Program-made: the position numbers and the translations under genes
Assembly: GCA_946886255.1 (NCBI GenBank)
Contig: CAMPIG010000142.1
Span: 1-10,132 of the forward strand
From: an uncultured Cellvibrio sp.
GTDB lineage: Bacteria; Pseudomonadota; Gammaproteobacteria; Pseudomonadales; Cellvibrionaceae
Direction of reading: 5' to 3'
DNA: 10,132 nucleotides
Shown here: positions 1-5,065 of the stretch, one piece after another
Position numbering within the stretch: the stretch's first letter is position 1
Layout: each line of letters begins with the position of its first letter
The notes under the pieces: generated by a model
What the model was told of the DNA's origin: nothing
Seen by the model: the letters and a program-made list of their open reading frames with translations, nothing else
Databases searched by the model: none

Positions 1-257
1 TGGACGTGCTCAACGAGAGCCATATGCACAGCGTGCCACCCGGTTCAGAAAGCCATTTCAAAGTGATTTTGGTATCAGCGGACTTTGTGGGCAAGCGTCA
101 GGTTCAACGCCATCAAGCCATTTATGCCACCTTGGCGGAGGAGTTGGAGGCTGGAGTTCACGCTCTGGCTTTGCACACTTACAGTCCGGAGGAATGGCTG
201 GCTAACCAGGCTGTTCCAGATTCACCCCAGTGTCTGGGCGGTAGTAAACATCAATAA
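1..257 (+). CDS. bolA: BolA family protein (5' end missing)
   Basis: The gene is cut by the left window edge; the first complete codon is at position 3 and about 20 N-terminal residues are probably missing. The visible part matches the BolA fold closely: an ESH.H.VP.GSESHFKV strand region, then the RHQAIYATLAEEL helix and the ALALHTYSPEEW segment, whose histidine in the family helps bind a [2Fe-2S] cluster shared with monothiol glutaredoxins. BolA proteins act in the cytoplasm in iron-sulfur handling and, in enterobacteria, as a transcription factor affecting cell shape, biofilm and stress responses. The GTG at position 6 lies inside the conserved domain and is not the start. The tail (PQCLGGSKHQ) is short and normal for the family. 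No terminator is seen before trhO, so read-through is possible, although trhO has its own promoter. Identity is firm; the physiological role here is inferred from the family. Confidence 0.93.
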   Translation, partial: DVLNESHMHSVPPGSESHFKVILVSADFVGKRQVQRHQAIYATLAEELEAGVHALALHTYSPEEWLANQAVPDSPQCLGGSKHQ

Positions 258-264
258 ACTCCCT

Positions 265-294
265 CTGGCTGTACAAAAATTAAGCGTCTATAAT
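265..294 (+). promoter_or_regulatory. Sigma-70 promoter for trhO
   Basis: A perfect TATAAT -10 box lies at 289-294, followed by a GC-rich discriminator (GCGCGCCC). The best -35 match is CTGGCT at 265-270, 18 bases upstream and only 3/6 to consensus. The expected start of transcription is near 301, giving a leader of about 33 bases before the trhO ATG. A GC-rich discriminator after a perfect -10 is typical of growth-rate or stringently controlled promoters; that last point is inference. Confidence 0.55.
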
Positions 295-333
295 GCGCGC
301 CCTGCATTAACCTGATAGTGAAAGTGAAGCCCT

Positions 334-1287
334 ATGAGTTCGATTGTTGTTGCTGCCTTGTACAAATTTGTTGCCTTGCCTGATTACGAAGCCATCGCGC
401 CGCGCCTGAAAGCGCAGTGCGATCAATTGGGTTTGAAGGGTACCTTGCTGCTGGCCGAGGAAGGGATCAACGGCACGGTTGCCGGTACGCGCGACGGCAT
501 TGACGGTTTGCTTGATTACCTCAAAAGCGATCCGCGCCTGGGCGATCTGCCACACAAAGAGTCTTACTACGAAGGCATGCCGTTTTACCGGATGAAAGTA
601 AAACTCAAGCGGGAAATCGTAACCATGGGCGTCAACGGCATAGATCCACAAAAGATTGTGGGGACTTACGTTAAGCCGAAAGACTGGAATGCCTTGATCA
701 GTGATCCCGAGGTGGTTGTGGTGGATACCCGCAACCATTACGAATATTCCATCGGTACCTTTGAAGGCGCGATAGATCCCAGGACCGAAACCTTTCGGGA
801 GTTTCCTGAGTTCGTGGCCAAAAATCTGGACCCGAGCAAGCACAAGAAAGTCGCCATGTTTTGCACTGGGGGTATTCGCTGTGAAAAATCGACGGCATAC
901 CTGAAAGAGCAGGGCTTTGATGAGGTGTATCATCTTGAGGGCGGCATCCTCAAATACCTGGAAGAAGTCCCGGAGGAAGAGAGTCTATGGCGTGGTGAAT
1001 GCTTTGTGTTTGATAACCGCGTGGCGGTTAACCACAGCTTGCAGAAGGGCGTCTACGATCAATGCCACGGGTGTCGCCATCCAATTACCGAGGAAGACAA
1101 ACTCTCCATGTATTACATCCCCGGTGTTAGCTGTCCTCGGTGCTATGAGCAGCTGACACCGGAGCAAAAAGAGCGGTTTACGGAACGCCAGAAACAGATT
1201 GAACTGGCCAAGCAGCGCAATGAATTGCACATTGGTGCCTTACCGCCGGCGCGGCAAAAACGTACAGCGGCTTCTGCCAAATCATAA
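334..1287 (+). CDS. trhO: tRNA uridine(34) hydroxylase TrhO (YceA-type rhodanese)
   Basis: This 317-residue protein has the TrhO/YceA architecture (formerly UPF0176). An N-terminal ferredoxin-like domain (about 1-95, with [15 protein letters not shown] at 38-52) is followed by a rhodanese domain (about 120-215) carrying the active-site loop [10 protein letters not shown], with the presumed catalytic Cys177 and a second Cys183. A C-terminal cysteine pair cluster follows (C244/C247 and C267/C270), probably binding a metal. In E. coli and Bacillus, TrhO uses O2 to convert U34 of certain tRNAs to 5-hydroxyuridine, the precursor of cmo5U/mo5U, in the cytoplasm. It is slightly shorter than E. coli YceA (about 350 residues), the difference lying in the C-terminal tail. 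The ATG follows a purine-rich AGTGAAG stretch and starts the canonical [12 protein letters not shown]. It lies 76 bases after bolA with its own promoter. Family assignment is firm; activity is inferred. Confidence 0.93.
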   Translation: MSSIVVAALYKFVALPDYEAIAPRLKAQCDQLGLKGTLLLAEEGINGTVAGTRDGIDGLLDYLKSDPRLGDLPHKESYYEGMPFYRMKVKLKREIVTMGVNGIDPQKIVGTYVKPKDWNALISDPEVVVVDTRNHYEYSIGTFEGAIDPRTETFREFPEFVAKNLDPSKHKKVAMFCTGGIRCEKSTAYLKEQGFDEVYHLEGGILKYLEEVPEEESLWRGECFVFDNRVAVNHSLQKGVYDQCHGCRHPITEEDKLSMYYIPGVSCPRCYEQLTPEQKERFTERQKQIELAKQRNELHIGALPPARQKRTAASAKS

Positions 1288-1344
1288 AATGAGTAGAGTT
1301 AAGTGCCATTTACCGTATGATGGCTTCGCGGTCACGGGCGCATG

Positions 1345-1353
1345 TGGTTTAAT
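1345..1353 (+). promoter_or_regulatory. Possible extended -10 promoter for the 1386 gene
   Basis: TGgTTTAAT at 1345-1353 fits an extended -10 element (TGn plus a hexamer 5/6 to TATAAT). The -35 position (TTCGCG, 1325-1330, 17-base spacer) is poor, as tolerated with extended -10 promoters. It would place the start of transcription about 25 bases before the ATG at 1386. Co-transcription from trhO is an equally good alternative, since no terminator is visible between the two genes. Confidence 0.35.
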
Positions 1354-1385
1354 GCCGACTTCATCGCAATCATGCAGAGATTTTT

Positions 1386-1739
1386 ATGGACTTTGATGCT
1401 TGGGAGGCAGACCTTGCTGCCGGTACAGCTACTCATGCCAGTGGCTTCGTATTGAAAATCGAAGGTAACCCGCGTAATCCATCTGCGGTTGATCCGGGAA
1501 AATTCCCCCCCGATTTGAGCTTTGTTGACCAGGCGCGTTTGTTGCGTTGCGGTATCGAGTTTTTGGCCAAGGCGGCGTCGGACAACGGCGCGACGCATTA
1601 CAGCAGCAAGAGTGGTTATGCACGCGCGGATGATCCACGTATGGCGGCCATCAAGGCGCGTGAGGAAGAAGCCAAGCGTTATGCTGAGCGCAGCGACAAA
1701 CCCAAGCGTTCAGTCCTGTCATTGAAGAAAAGCAGCTGA
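1386..1739 (+). CDS. Small uncharacterised protein
   Basis: I do not recognise this 117-residue protein as a named family. It is soluble, with no signal peptide or membrane segment. An N-terminal part (about 1-60) contains an FVLKIEG strand, a proline-rich loop (NPRNPSAVDPGKFPPDLS) and a short DQARLLRCGIEFLAKAA helix. The C-terminal third (from about 80) is strongly charged, with a predicted helix rich in Ala, Arg and Glu (MAAIKAREEEAKRYAER), ending in a basic Lys/Ser tail. It has a single cysteine (C55). Coding is supported by a consistent frame, amino-acid composition like its neighbours and a terminator directly after the stop. The ribosome-binding site is weak (GCAGAGA, about 6-9 bases before the ATG). 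Position after trhO suggests shared expression, but nothing in the sequence fixes a function. Confidence 0.7.
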   Translation: MDFDAWEADLAAGTATHASGFVLKIEGNPRNPSAVDPGKFPPDLSFVDQARLLRCGIEFLAKAASDNGATHYSSKSGYARADDPRMAAIKAREEEAKRYAERSDKPKRSVLSLKKSS

Positions 1740-1751
1740 TCGACGGGTAAC

Positions 1752-1791
1752 AAAAAACGGCGCAACCCGATAAGGGCTGCGCCGTTTTTTT
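1752..1791. terminator. Bidirectional Rho-independent terminator
   Basis: An 8-base perfect stem, ACGGCGCA (1757-1764) with TGCGCCGT (1778-1785), is extended inward by CCC/GGG (1766-1768 with 1774-1776) around a GATAA loop. It is flanked by six A on the left (1752-1757) and seven T on the right (1785-1791). It therefore makes a U-tailed hairpin in both directions, serving the + strand gene ending at 1739 and the - strand gene ending at 1806, which converge here. Confidence 0.93.
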
Positions 1792-1805
1792 ATTGGTGCA
1801 GGAAA

Positions 1806-2324
1806 TTATAGCAGGCCGCGCAGTTGCAGATCAGTACGGTGCGCATCCATCAACCGGAACATCAACTCAAACTTTTGTCCTGCCAGTTCGGTGAGCTGAT
1901 GAGTATCTTCAGCGGCATTCTTGGGGCGATAAATCAATGAATAAAGCTCTTTAGAGAGCGAGTCCATAGCGGTGAAGAGTTCTTCGGTAGTCTCATCGGT
2001 ACGGAAGACACGCCCCTGCTTGGTCATCTCCAGGTACTTATCGCACTCCTGTAACCATTCCTTGCGCTGTTCGATGAAGTTGCGAATATTTTTAATCCCG
2101 CCCCGGTGGCCGCTACCCAAACGTTCCTCACGGTACTTTTGTAGACTTTTACGGGAGTTCACCAGAAAATCTACAGAGGTGGTTTTGCAATATTTGGAGT
2201 CCAGGTAAGTCGGGAATTTAATATCGTGTTCCGCCATGACTTTGTCACGCATACAGGTTTCGTCGCATGCAAATGCAAACGGCACGATAAGAACAAGGTG
2301 TAAAAGAAGCAGTGTTTTTTTCAT
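1806..2324 (-). CDS. Small secreted protein of unknown function, four cysteines
   Basis: This 172-residue protein has a clear N-terminal signal peptide: two lysines, a hydrophobic stretch LLLLHLVLIVPFAFA, then a cysteine at 20. The AFA|C junction fits signal peptidase I cleavage; it resembles a lipobox but has Phe at -2, so lipoprotein status is doubtful. The mature part is mostly helical and charged, with CDETC (C20, C24), C46 and C94, an arrangement compatible with two periplasmic disulfides. I recognise no enzyme motif. The middle (about 75-100) is basic and aromatic, followed by an amphipathic helix around 115-132. The ribosome-binding site before the ATG is weak. It stands alone, convergent with the gene at 1386-1739, and has its own promoter overlapped by a CRP-type palindrome. 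The likely location is the periplasm; the function is unknown. Confidence 0.78.
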   Translation of the reverse strand: MKKTLLLLHLVLIVPFAFACDETCMRDKVMAEHDIKFPTYLDSKYCKTTSVDFLVNSRKSLQKYREERLGSGHRGGIKNIRNFIEQRKEWLQECDKYLEMTKQGRVFRTDETTEELFTAMDSLSKELYSLIYRPKNAAEDTHQLTELAGQKFELMFRLMDAHRTDLQLRGLL

Positions 2325-2377
2325 AATGGGGTCGCCGAATTATTTAGTTATTGCTATTACAAGGTCCAACGCCTGTG

Positions 2378-2393
2378 TGTGATATAGATCACT
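2378..2393. promoter_or_regulatory. CRP/Vfr-type binding site
   Basis: TGTGATATAGATCACT matches the CRP consensus TGTGA-N6-TCACA at 9 of 10 defining bases. It contains a perfect inverted repeat GTGAT-N4-ATCAC (2379-2383 with 2388-2392). It lies 54 bases upstream of the secreted-protein gene. A CRP/Vfr family protein is the natural candidate. Anr is less likely because its half-site is TTGAT rather than GTGAT. Confidence 0.55.
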
Positions 2394-2409
2394 TTGGCTG
2401 GCGCGTCAA
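2381..2409 (-). promoter_or_regulatory. Candidate sigma-70 promoter of the secreted-protein gene
   Basis: Read on the - strand, TTGACG (2409-2404, 5/6) is followed after 17 bases by TATATC (2386-2381, 4/6). It would give a leader of about 50 bases before the ATG at 2324. The CRP-type palindrome covers the -10 box. An alternative weaker -10 (TAATAG, 2359-2354) would instead put the palindrome near -38, close to an activator position. Confidence 0.4.
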
Positions 2410-2487
2410 GCATCGGCTATAAAAAACACTTTATTAATAATAATCTGATTAGATCTACGCGTTTCTTATAGTTGAAAGCGTAATAAT

Positions 2488-2506
2488 GCGCCGTTTTTGA
2501 CGGCGC
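2488..2506. terminator. GC-rich hairpin after sirB2 (weak terminator)
   Basis: A perfect 7-base stem, GCGCCGT (2488-2494) with ACGGCGC (2500-2506), encloses a 5-base loop, 17 bases beyond the sirB2 stop on the - strand. There is no T run after the stem in that direction (the - strand continues ATTATTACGC), so it may be a Rho-assisted end or an mRNA-stabilising hairpin rather than a strong intrinsic terminator. Confidence 0.45.
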
Positions 2507-2522
2507 GGACGGAATGATCACA

Positions 2523-2900
2523 TCAGCCGAAAAAGCCGAGTGGGTTTTTGCTGATGGCGACACTGACGATGTAGATAAAGACAATAAGCGCTGCTATCCA
2601 ACTGCATTTGCGCACAGTGGGATTGGCATTCTTGAACGCGATGACCCCCAGTACGATGTAAACCACTAACAGGATAATCTTGGTTATCAACCACGGATGA
2701 TCGCCGGGAGAGTAGCCTAGGACGCCGGCGAGCGCAAAGGCGCTGATCAACAACAGGGTATCAATGATATGTGGCAGGACCTTTACCAGTTTTTTATGCA
2801 GCCAGGGCGATTGTTGCCACATCCAGATACCGCGAATAAAGAAGCCGATAAACGATAAAGCGGCCATCGTCATATGGAGATGCTTGAGCATTAGGTACAT
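2523..2900 (-). CDS. sirB2: SirB2-family membrane protein
   Basis: This is a 125-residue inner-membrane protein with four predicted helices at about 7-27, 45-62, 70-90 and 100-118. Family marks are KHLHMTMAALSFIGFFIRG near the N-terminus, LPHIIDTLLLISA at 42-54 and WLITKIILLVVYIVLGVIAF at 70-89, as in E. coli YchQ/SirB2 (130 residues). The family was named for an effect on Salmonella invasion genes, but its biochemical role is unknown. The open frame extends back to 3131, but that part overlaps the DUF4202 gene and does not look like SirB2. I chose the ATG at 2900 because the family sequence begins there and a GGA lies 9 bases upstream; the ATG at 2891 is the alternative. It sits 50 bases after DUF4202, probably in the anr operon. 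In E. coli the gene instead neighbours hemA-prfA-prmC. Confidence 0.85.
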   Translation of the reverse strand: MYLMLKHLHMTMAALSFIGFFIRGIWMWQQSPWLHKKLVKVLPHIIDTLLLISAFALAGVLGYSPGDHPWLITKIILLVVYIVLGVIAFKNANPTVRKCSWIAALIVFIYIVSVAISKNPLGFFG

Positions 2901-2950
2901 GAGCGGGGTTCCATTTATGGTTGTTATGAACGGTGTCGATAGTGGGTGAG

Positions 2951-3541
2951 TCAGGGGGTTAAGGCTTTGGTAACCAATTGCAGCATGGCCTCCGATAACG
3001 GCAGGCGCAGGGCAGCTTCGTGGCCCTTGGGCGACATCTTGTTCCAGGTTTTGCGGATGATATCGATGAGTTTTTCTTCGTCGTGCTTGGCTGCAAATTC
3101 TTCCAGATAGTATTCCAGAAAGACTAGGCAAATTACGTCCTCCAATGCCTGCACCTCGTCGTCGCGCTTTAATCCACGCTTCAGCAACAAATCCTTCACT
3201 CGTTGAATTGCCGCCTCGTCATAGCTGTTGTTGTGCATGATGACGGCGGCGGTTTCGCCGTGAAACTGTGCCAGATCGCTGCGCCACCGTTTGTAACCCG
3301 CGCGATCCATCGGGTAATCGCTGCGTGGAATCTTCCAGCGGCAAATATGCTGGCAGCGCGCGGCGAGTTGCAGGGTAGTTGACGCGTCCGGACAAAAGCG
3401 TGCGAGTTGTTCACTCATCCGTTGGCCGTAGATCCACTCCTTGGGAACAGACTGGCCGTTGACGATTTCATGGTGAGGATCTTGCTGGTTGGCCGCATCA
3501 AAATCAGCCAAGGTAGTGTGAAGTTGTTTGGCGGGGGTCAT
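2951..3541 (-). CDS. DUF4202 family protein
   Basis: This 196-residue, all-helical cytoplasmic protein matches DUF4202 along its whole length. Characteristic blocks are FDAANQQDP (14-22), KEWIYGQRM (34-42), AARCQHICRW (60-69), IPRSDYPMDRAGY (71-83), LKRDDEVQALEDVICLVFLE (124-143) and KTWNKMSPKGH (164-174). Conserved His and Asp/Glu residues in successive helices (H65, H94, E134-D135, H174) suggest a metal-dependent HD-like domain; this is my inference from the pattern, and no activity is established. The ATG is preceded by AAGGA five bases upstream, and the gene begins only 15 bases after the anr stop, so the two are almost certainly co-transcribed. The pairing suggests a role linked to oxygen limitation. 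Confidence 0.85.
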   Translation of the reverse strand: MTPAKQLHTTLADFDAANQQDPHHEIVNGQSVPKEWIYGQRMSEQLARFCPDASTTLQLAARCQHICRWKIPRSDYPMDRAGYKRWRSDLAQFHGETAAVIMHNNSYDEAAIQRVKDLLLKRGLKRDDEVQALEDVICLVFLEYYLEEFAAKHDEEKLIDIIRKTWNKMSPKGHEAALRLPLSEAMLQLVTKALTP

Positions 3542-3556
3542 GGGTATCCTTAGTAA

Positions 3557-4312
3557 TTATTCGGCGCCGCTTGCGATGTTGCGCAACTCGTCAAGGTCGT
3601 TAATCGTAATATCCTTGCGATTAACCTCCAGGATGCCTTGCTTTTGCAAGCGCGTGAAAACACGGCTGACCGTTTCAATGGTCAGACCGAGAAAATTACC
3701 GATATCGGTGCGCGACATCGGTAAGGAAAATGACGTTGCTGACAGGCGGCGGCGGTGATTGCGGGTCGAAATACTCACCAACAATGTCGCAATACGTTGC
3801 TCCGCCGTGCTTTTGCTCAGCAGTGTAATAATTTGCTGGTCCTGGGTGATCTCACGACTCATCAGCTGAAAAATGTTGCGCTGCAACGACGGAATCTTTG
3901 CGCTAAGTTCTTCCATGCTGTGAAACGGAATCTCGCAGATGGAGACGGTTTCCAGGGCAATGACGGAGTTGGTGTAACGCTCTTCCGCTAAGCCTTCCAT
4001 TCCCACAACCTCGCCTGGCAAGTAAAACCCGGTAACTTGTTCCTCACCGTTATCACTCAGGGTGATGGCTTTTACGGCCCCGGAGCGGATGGCAAACAAT
4101 GAGGAAAAGCGATCATTGGCGCGGTACAGATACTCGCCTTTTTGCAAGGGTTTACTGCGTTGGACAATGTCGTTAAGGCGGTCGATATCATCGATATGAA
4201 GGCTGATAGGCAGGCATAAAGTATTGAGGCGGCAATTACCACAGGAAACTCTTTTGTCGTGCGCGCAATGCGGAGCGGTGAGAGAGGAATCAACGACCTG
4301 GATGTGGATCAT
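3557..4312 (-). CDS. anr: Anr/FNR-type oxygen-sensing transcription regulator
   Basis: This 251-residue member of the CRP/FNR superfamily senses oxygen through a [4Fe-4S] cluster and, without oxygen, dimerises and binds TTGAT-N4-ATCAA sites to control anaerobic metabolism. The cluster ligands are present with FNR spacing: C24-x2-C27-x5-C33 and C126 (in SICEIPF). C16 is an additional cysteine. The cyclic-nucleotide-like barrel spans about 35-135 and the dimer helix about 143-168 (LMSREITQDQQIITLLSKST). The winged helix-turn-helix has MSRTDIGNFLGLTIETVSRVFTRLQKQGIL at about 200-229, including the E-T-V-S-R recognition residues. The text is closer to Pseudomonas Anr than to E. coli FNR. The start is supported by AAGGGG seven bases before the ATG. 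It leads an operon with DUF4202 and probably sirB2. No TTGAT-N4-ATCAA site is visible upstream, so simple autoregulation is not evident. Confidence 0.95.
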   Translation of the reverse strand: MIHIQVVDSSLTAPHCAHDKRVSCGNCRLNTLCLPISLHIDDIDRLNDIVQRSKPLQKGEYLYRANDRFSSLFAIRSGAVKAITLSDNGEEQVTGFYLPGEVVGMEGLAEERYTNSVIALETVSICEIPFHSMEELSAKIPSLQRNIFQLMSREITQDQQIITLLSKSTAEQRIATLLVSISTRNHRRRLSATSFSLPMSRTDIGNFLGLTIETVSRVFTRLQKQGILEVNRKDITINDLDELRNIASGAE

Positions 4313-4362
4313 GGTGAAACCCCTTGCGGGTGTGGCCCGTAAATGCGCCCAATTGTTGCAGC

Positions 4363-4472
4363 TTTACCTGGTGGGGTAAATAGCTTTGCCGAGCGGGTGG
4401 CGAGAACTTTACCCCTTCAGGCGATCCACATCGGTAACCGGGGCCGCCAAAGCACAGTGTTATGCGGGTAAA
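4363..4472. repeat. Cluster of GGTAAA/TTTACC half-sites upstream of anr
   Basis: Four copies of the same hexamer occur in 110 bases: TTTACC at 4363-4368, GGTAAA at 4375-4380 (inside GGGGTAAA), TTTACC at 4408-4413 (inside TTTACCCC) and GGTAAA at 4467-4472 (inside GGGTAAA). The first two form a perfect TTTACC-N6-GGTAAA palindrome about 50-70 bases before the anr ATG. GGGGTAAA and TTTACCCC form a second inverted pair. The arrangement looks like operator half-sites; the binding protein is unknown. Confidence 0.4.
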
Positions 4473-4549
4473 AAGGTGACAAATTTTTGCACCCCTGTGT
4501 CGCCTCGCGACGCTCGGTGTGCAGGCTAACGCATCACATTAAAGGGGGC

Positions 4550-4579
4550 TTTACTTGAGCTTTAAGTCGGGTATATAGT
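4550..4579 (+). promoter_or_regulatory. Sigma-70 promoter of cspA
   Basis: TATAGT at 4574-4579 (5/6) with TTTACT at 4550-4555 (4/6) and an 18-base spacer. Transcription would start near 4586, giving a leader of about 159 bases. Long structured leaders are typical of cold-shock csp mRNAs. The 15-base near-palindrome from ACTT to AAGT (4553-4567) overlaps the -35 box. Confidence 0.5.
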
Positions 4580-4692
4580 GCCTCGGCTGGCAAACATGCA
4601 GCATTATTTATGGTACATCGTTGTTCTAGCAGTCCATCTATTAGCAACCTCGTTTTGTTCTTCATAAGTAAGATGTGATCAGTCAGCACAGA

Positions 4693-4716
4693 TGCCAAGA
4701 TGGCAATTTTTAATTT
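4693..4716 (+). promoter_or_regulatory. Leader hairpin with U-rich tail before cspA
   Basis: TGCCA-aga-TGGCA (4693-4705) forms a short 5-base stem followed directly by ATTTTTAATTT, 28 bases before the cspA start. It looks like a weak attenuator or a temperature-sensitive leader element. The stem is too short to be a strong terminator, so its role is uncertain. Confidence 0.3.
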
Positions 4717-4744
4717 ACTCAGCTAAAGAGCATTGAGGTTTTTT

Positions 4745-4951
4745 ATGTCTAAAAGTACTGGTACTGTTAAGTGGTTCAACGAGTCTAAAGGTTTCGGTTT
4801 TATTGAGAGCGATGCTGGTCAAGACGTTTTTGTTCACTACAGCGCTATCAGCGGTTCAGGTTTCAAAACCTTGACCGAAGGTCAAAAAGTAGAGTTTGAC
4901 GTTAAGCAGGGTCAAAAAGGCCCACAAGCTGAAAACGTAATGGGCCTCTAG
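4745..4951 (+). CDS. CspA-family cold-shock protein
   Basis: A 68-residue single cold-shock domain (OB fold) that binds single-stranded RNA/DNA and melts mRNA secondary structure in the cytoplasm. Both RNA-binding motifs are intact: RNP1 KGFGFI at about 19-24 and RNP2 VFVHY at about 31-35. The [14 protein letters not shown]-terminus and the C-terminal GPQAENV are standard, and the length is normal (about 65-70). The ATG at 4745 is chosen because GAGG lies six bases upstream; a TTG at 4733 in the same frame would overlap that ribosome-binding site. It is monocistronic: its own promoter and long leader precede it and a strong terminator follows 19 bases after the stop. The long leader suggests cold induction, but several csp paralogues in these bacteria are constitutive, so the exact csp name is not assigned. 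Confidence 0.95.
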   Translation: MSKSTGTVKWFNESKGFGFIESDAGQDVFVHYSAISGSGFKTLTEGQKVEFDVKQGQKGPQAENVMGL

Positions 4952-4970
4952 GTTTTACGACTGATGTACT

Positions 4971-5004
4971 CAAAGCCGCATTTCGATGCGGCTTTGTTGT
5001 TTTT
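4971..5004 (+). terminator. Rho-independent terminator of cspA
   Basis: A perfect 10-base stem, CAAAGCCGCA (4971-4980) with TGCGGCTTTG (4987-4996), closes a TTTCGA loop and is followed by a T-rich run (TTGTTTTT) ending at 5004. On the opposite strand the tail is poor in T, so it may only partly stop transcripts of the cyclotransferase gene ending at 5066. Confidence 0.9.
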
Positions 5005-5065
5005 ACCAGAAAATTTTTGAAAGAAAAGGTTGCTGATCCGGGTGTTTCTGTAACGACTGCGATTA

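Larger units (their letters stand above)
4313..4744. other. Divergent intergenic region between anr and cspA
   Basis: This 432-base stretch contains no convincing protein gene. The left part (4318-4325) holds the anr ribosome-binding site, then a cluster of GGTAAA/TTTACC half-sites (4363-4472). The middle is GC-rich with a small palindrome CGGTAACCG (4432-4440) and a short inverted repeat GTCGC-ctc-GCGAC (4499-4511). The right part is AT-rich and holds the cspA promoter (4550-4579) and a leader of about 160 bases with a small hairpin before a T-rich run (4693-4716). A 23-codon frame at 4596-4667 is open but has no ribosome-binding site. I could not identify a clear sigma-70 promoter for anr. 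Confidence 0.7.

Noticed and set aside
307..933. 208-codon open frame on the - strand
   Set aside because: It lies antisense inside trhO, whose frame carries unmistakable conserved motifs; the antisense translation resembles no protein family.
2901..3131. N-terminal extension of sirB2
   Set aside because: The in-frame extension overlaps the end of the DUF4202 gene, and its low-hydrophobicity text does not belong to SirB2.
4675..4692. Second CRP-like site (TGTGA...GCACA) in the cspA leader
   Set aside because: The half-sites are seven bases apart instead of six and the right half is imperfect.
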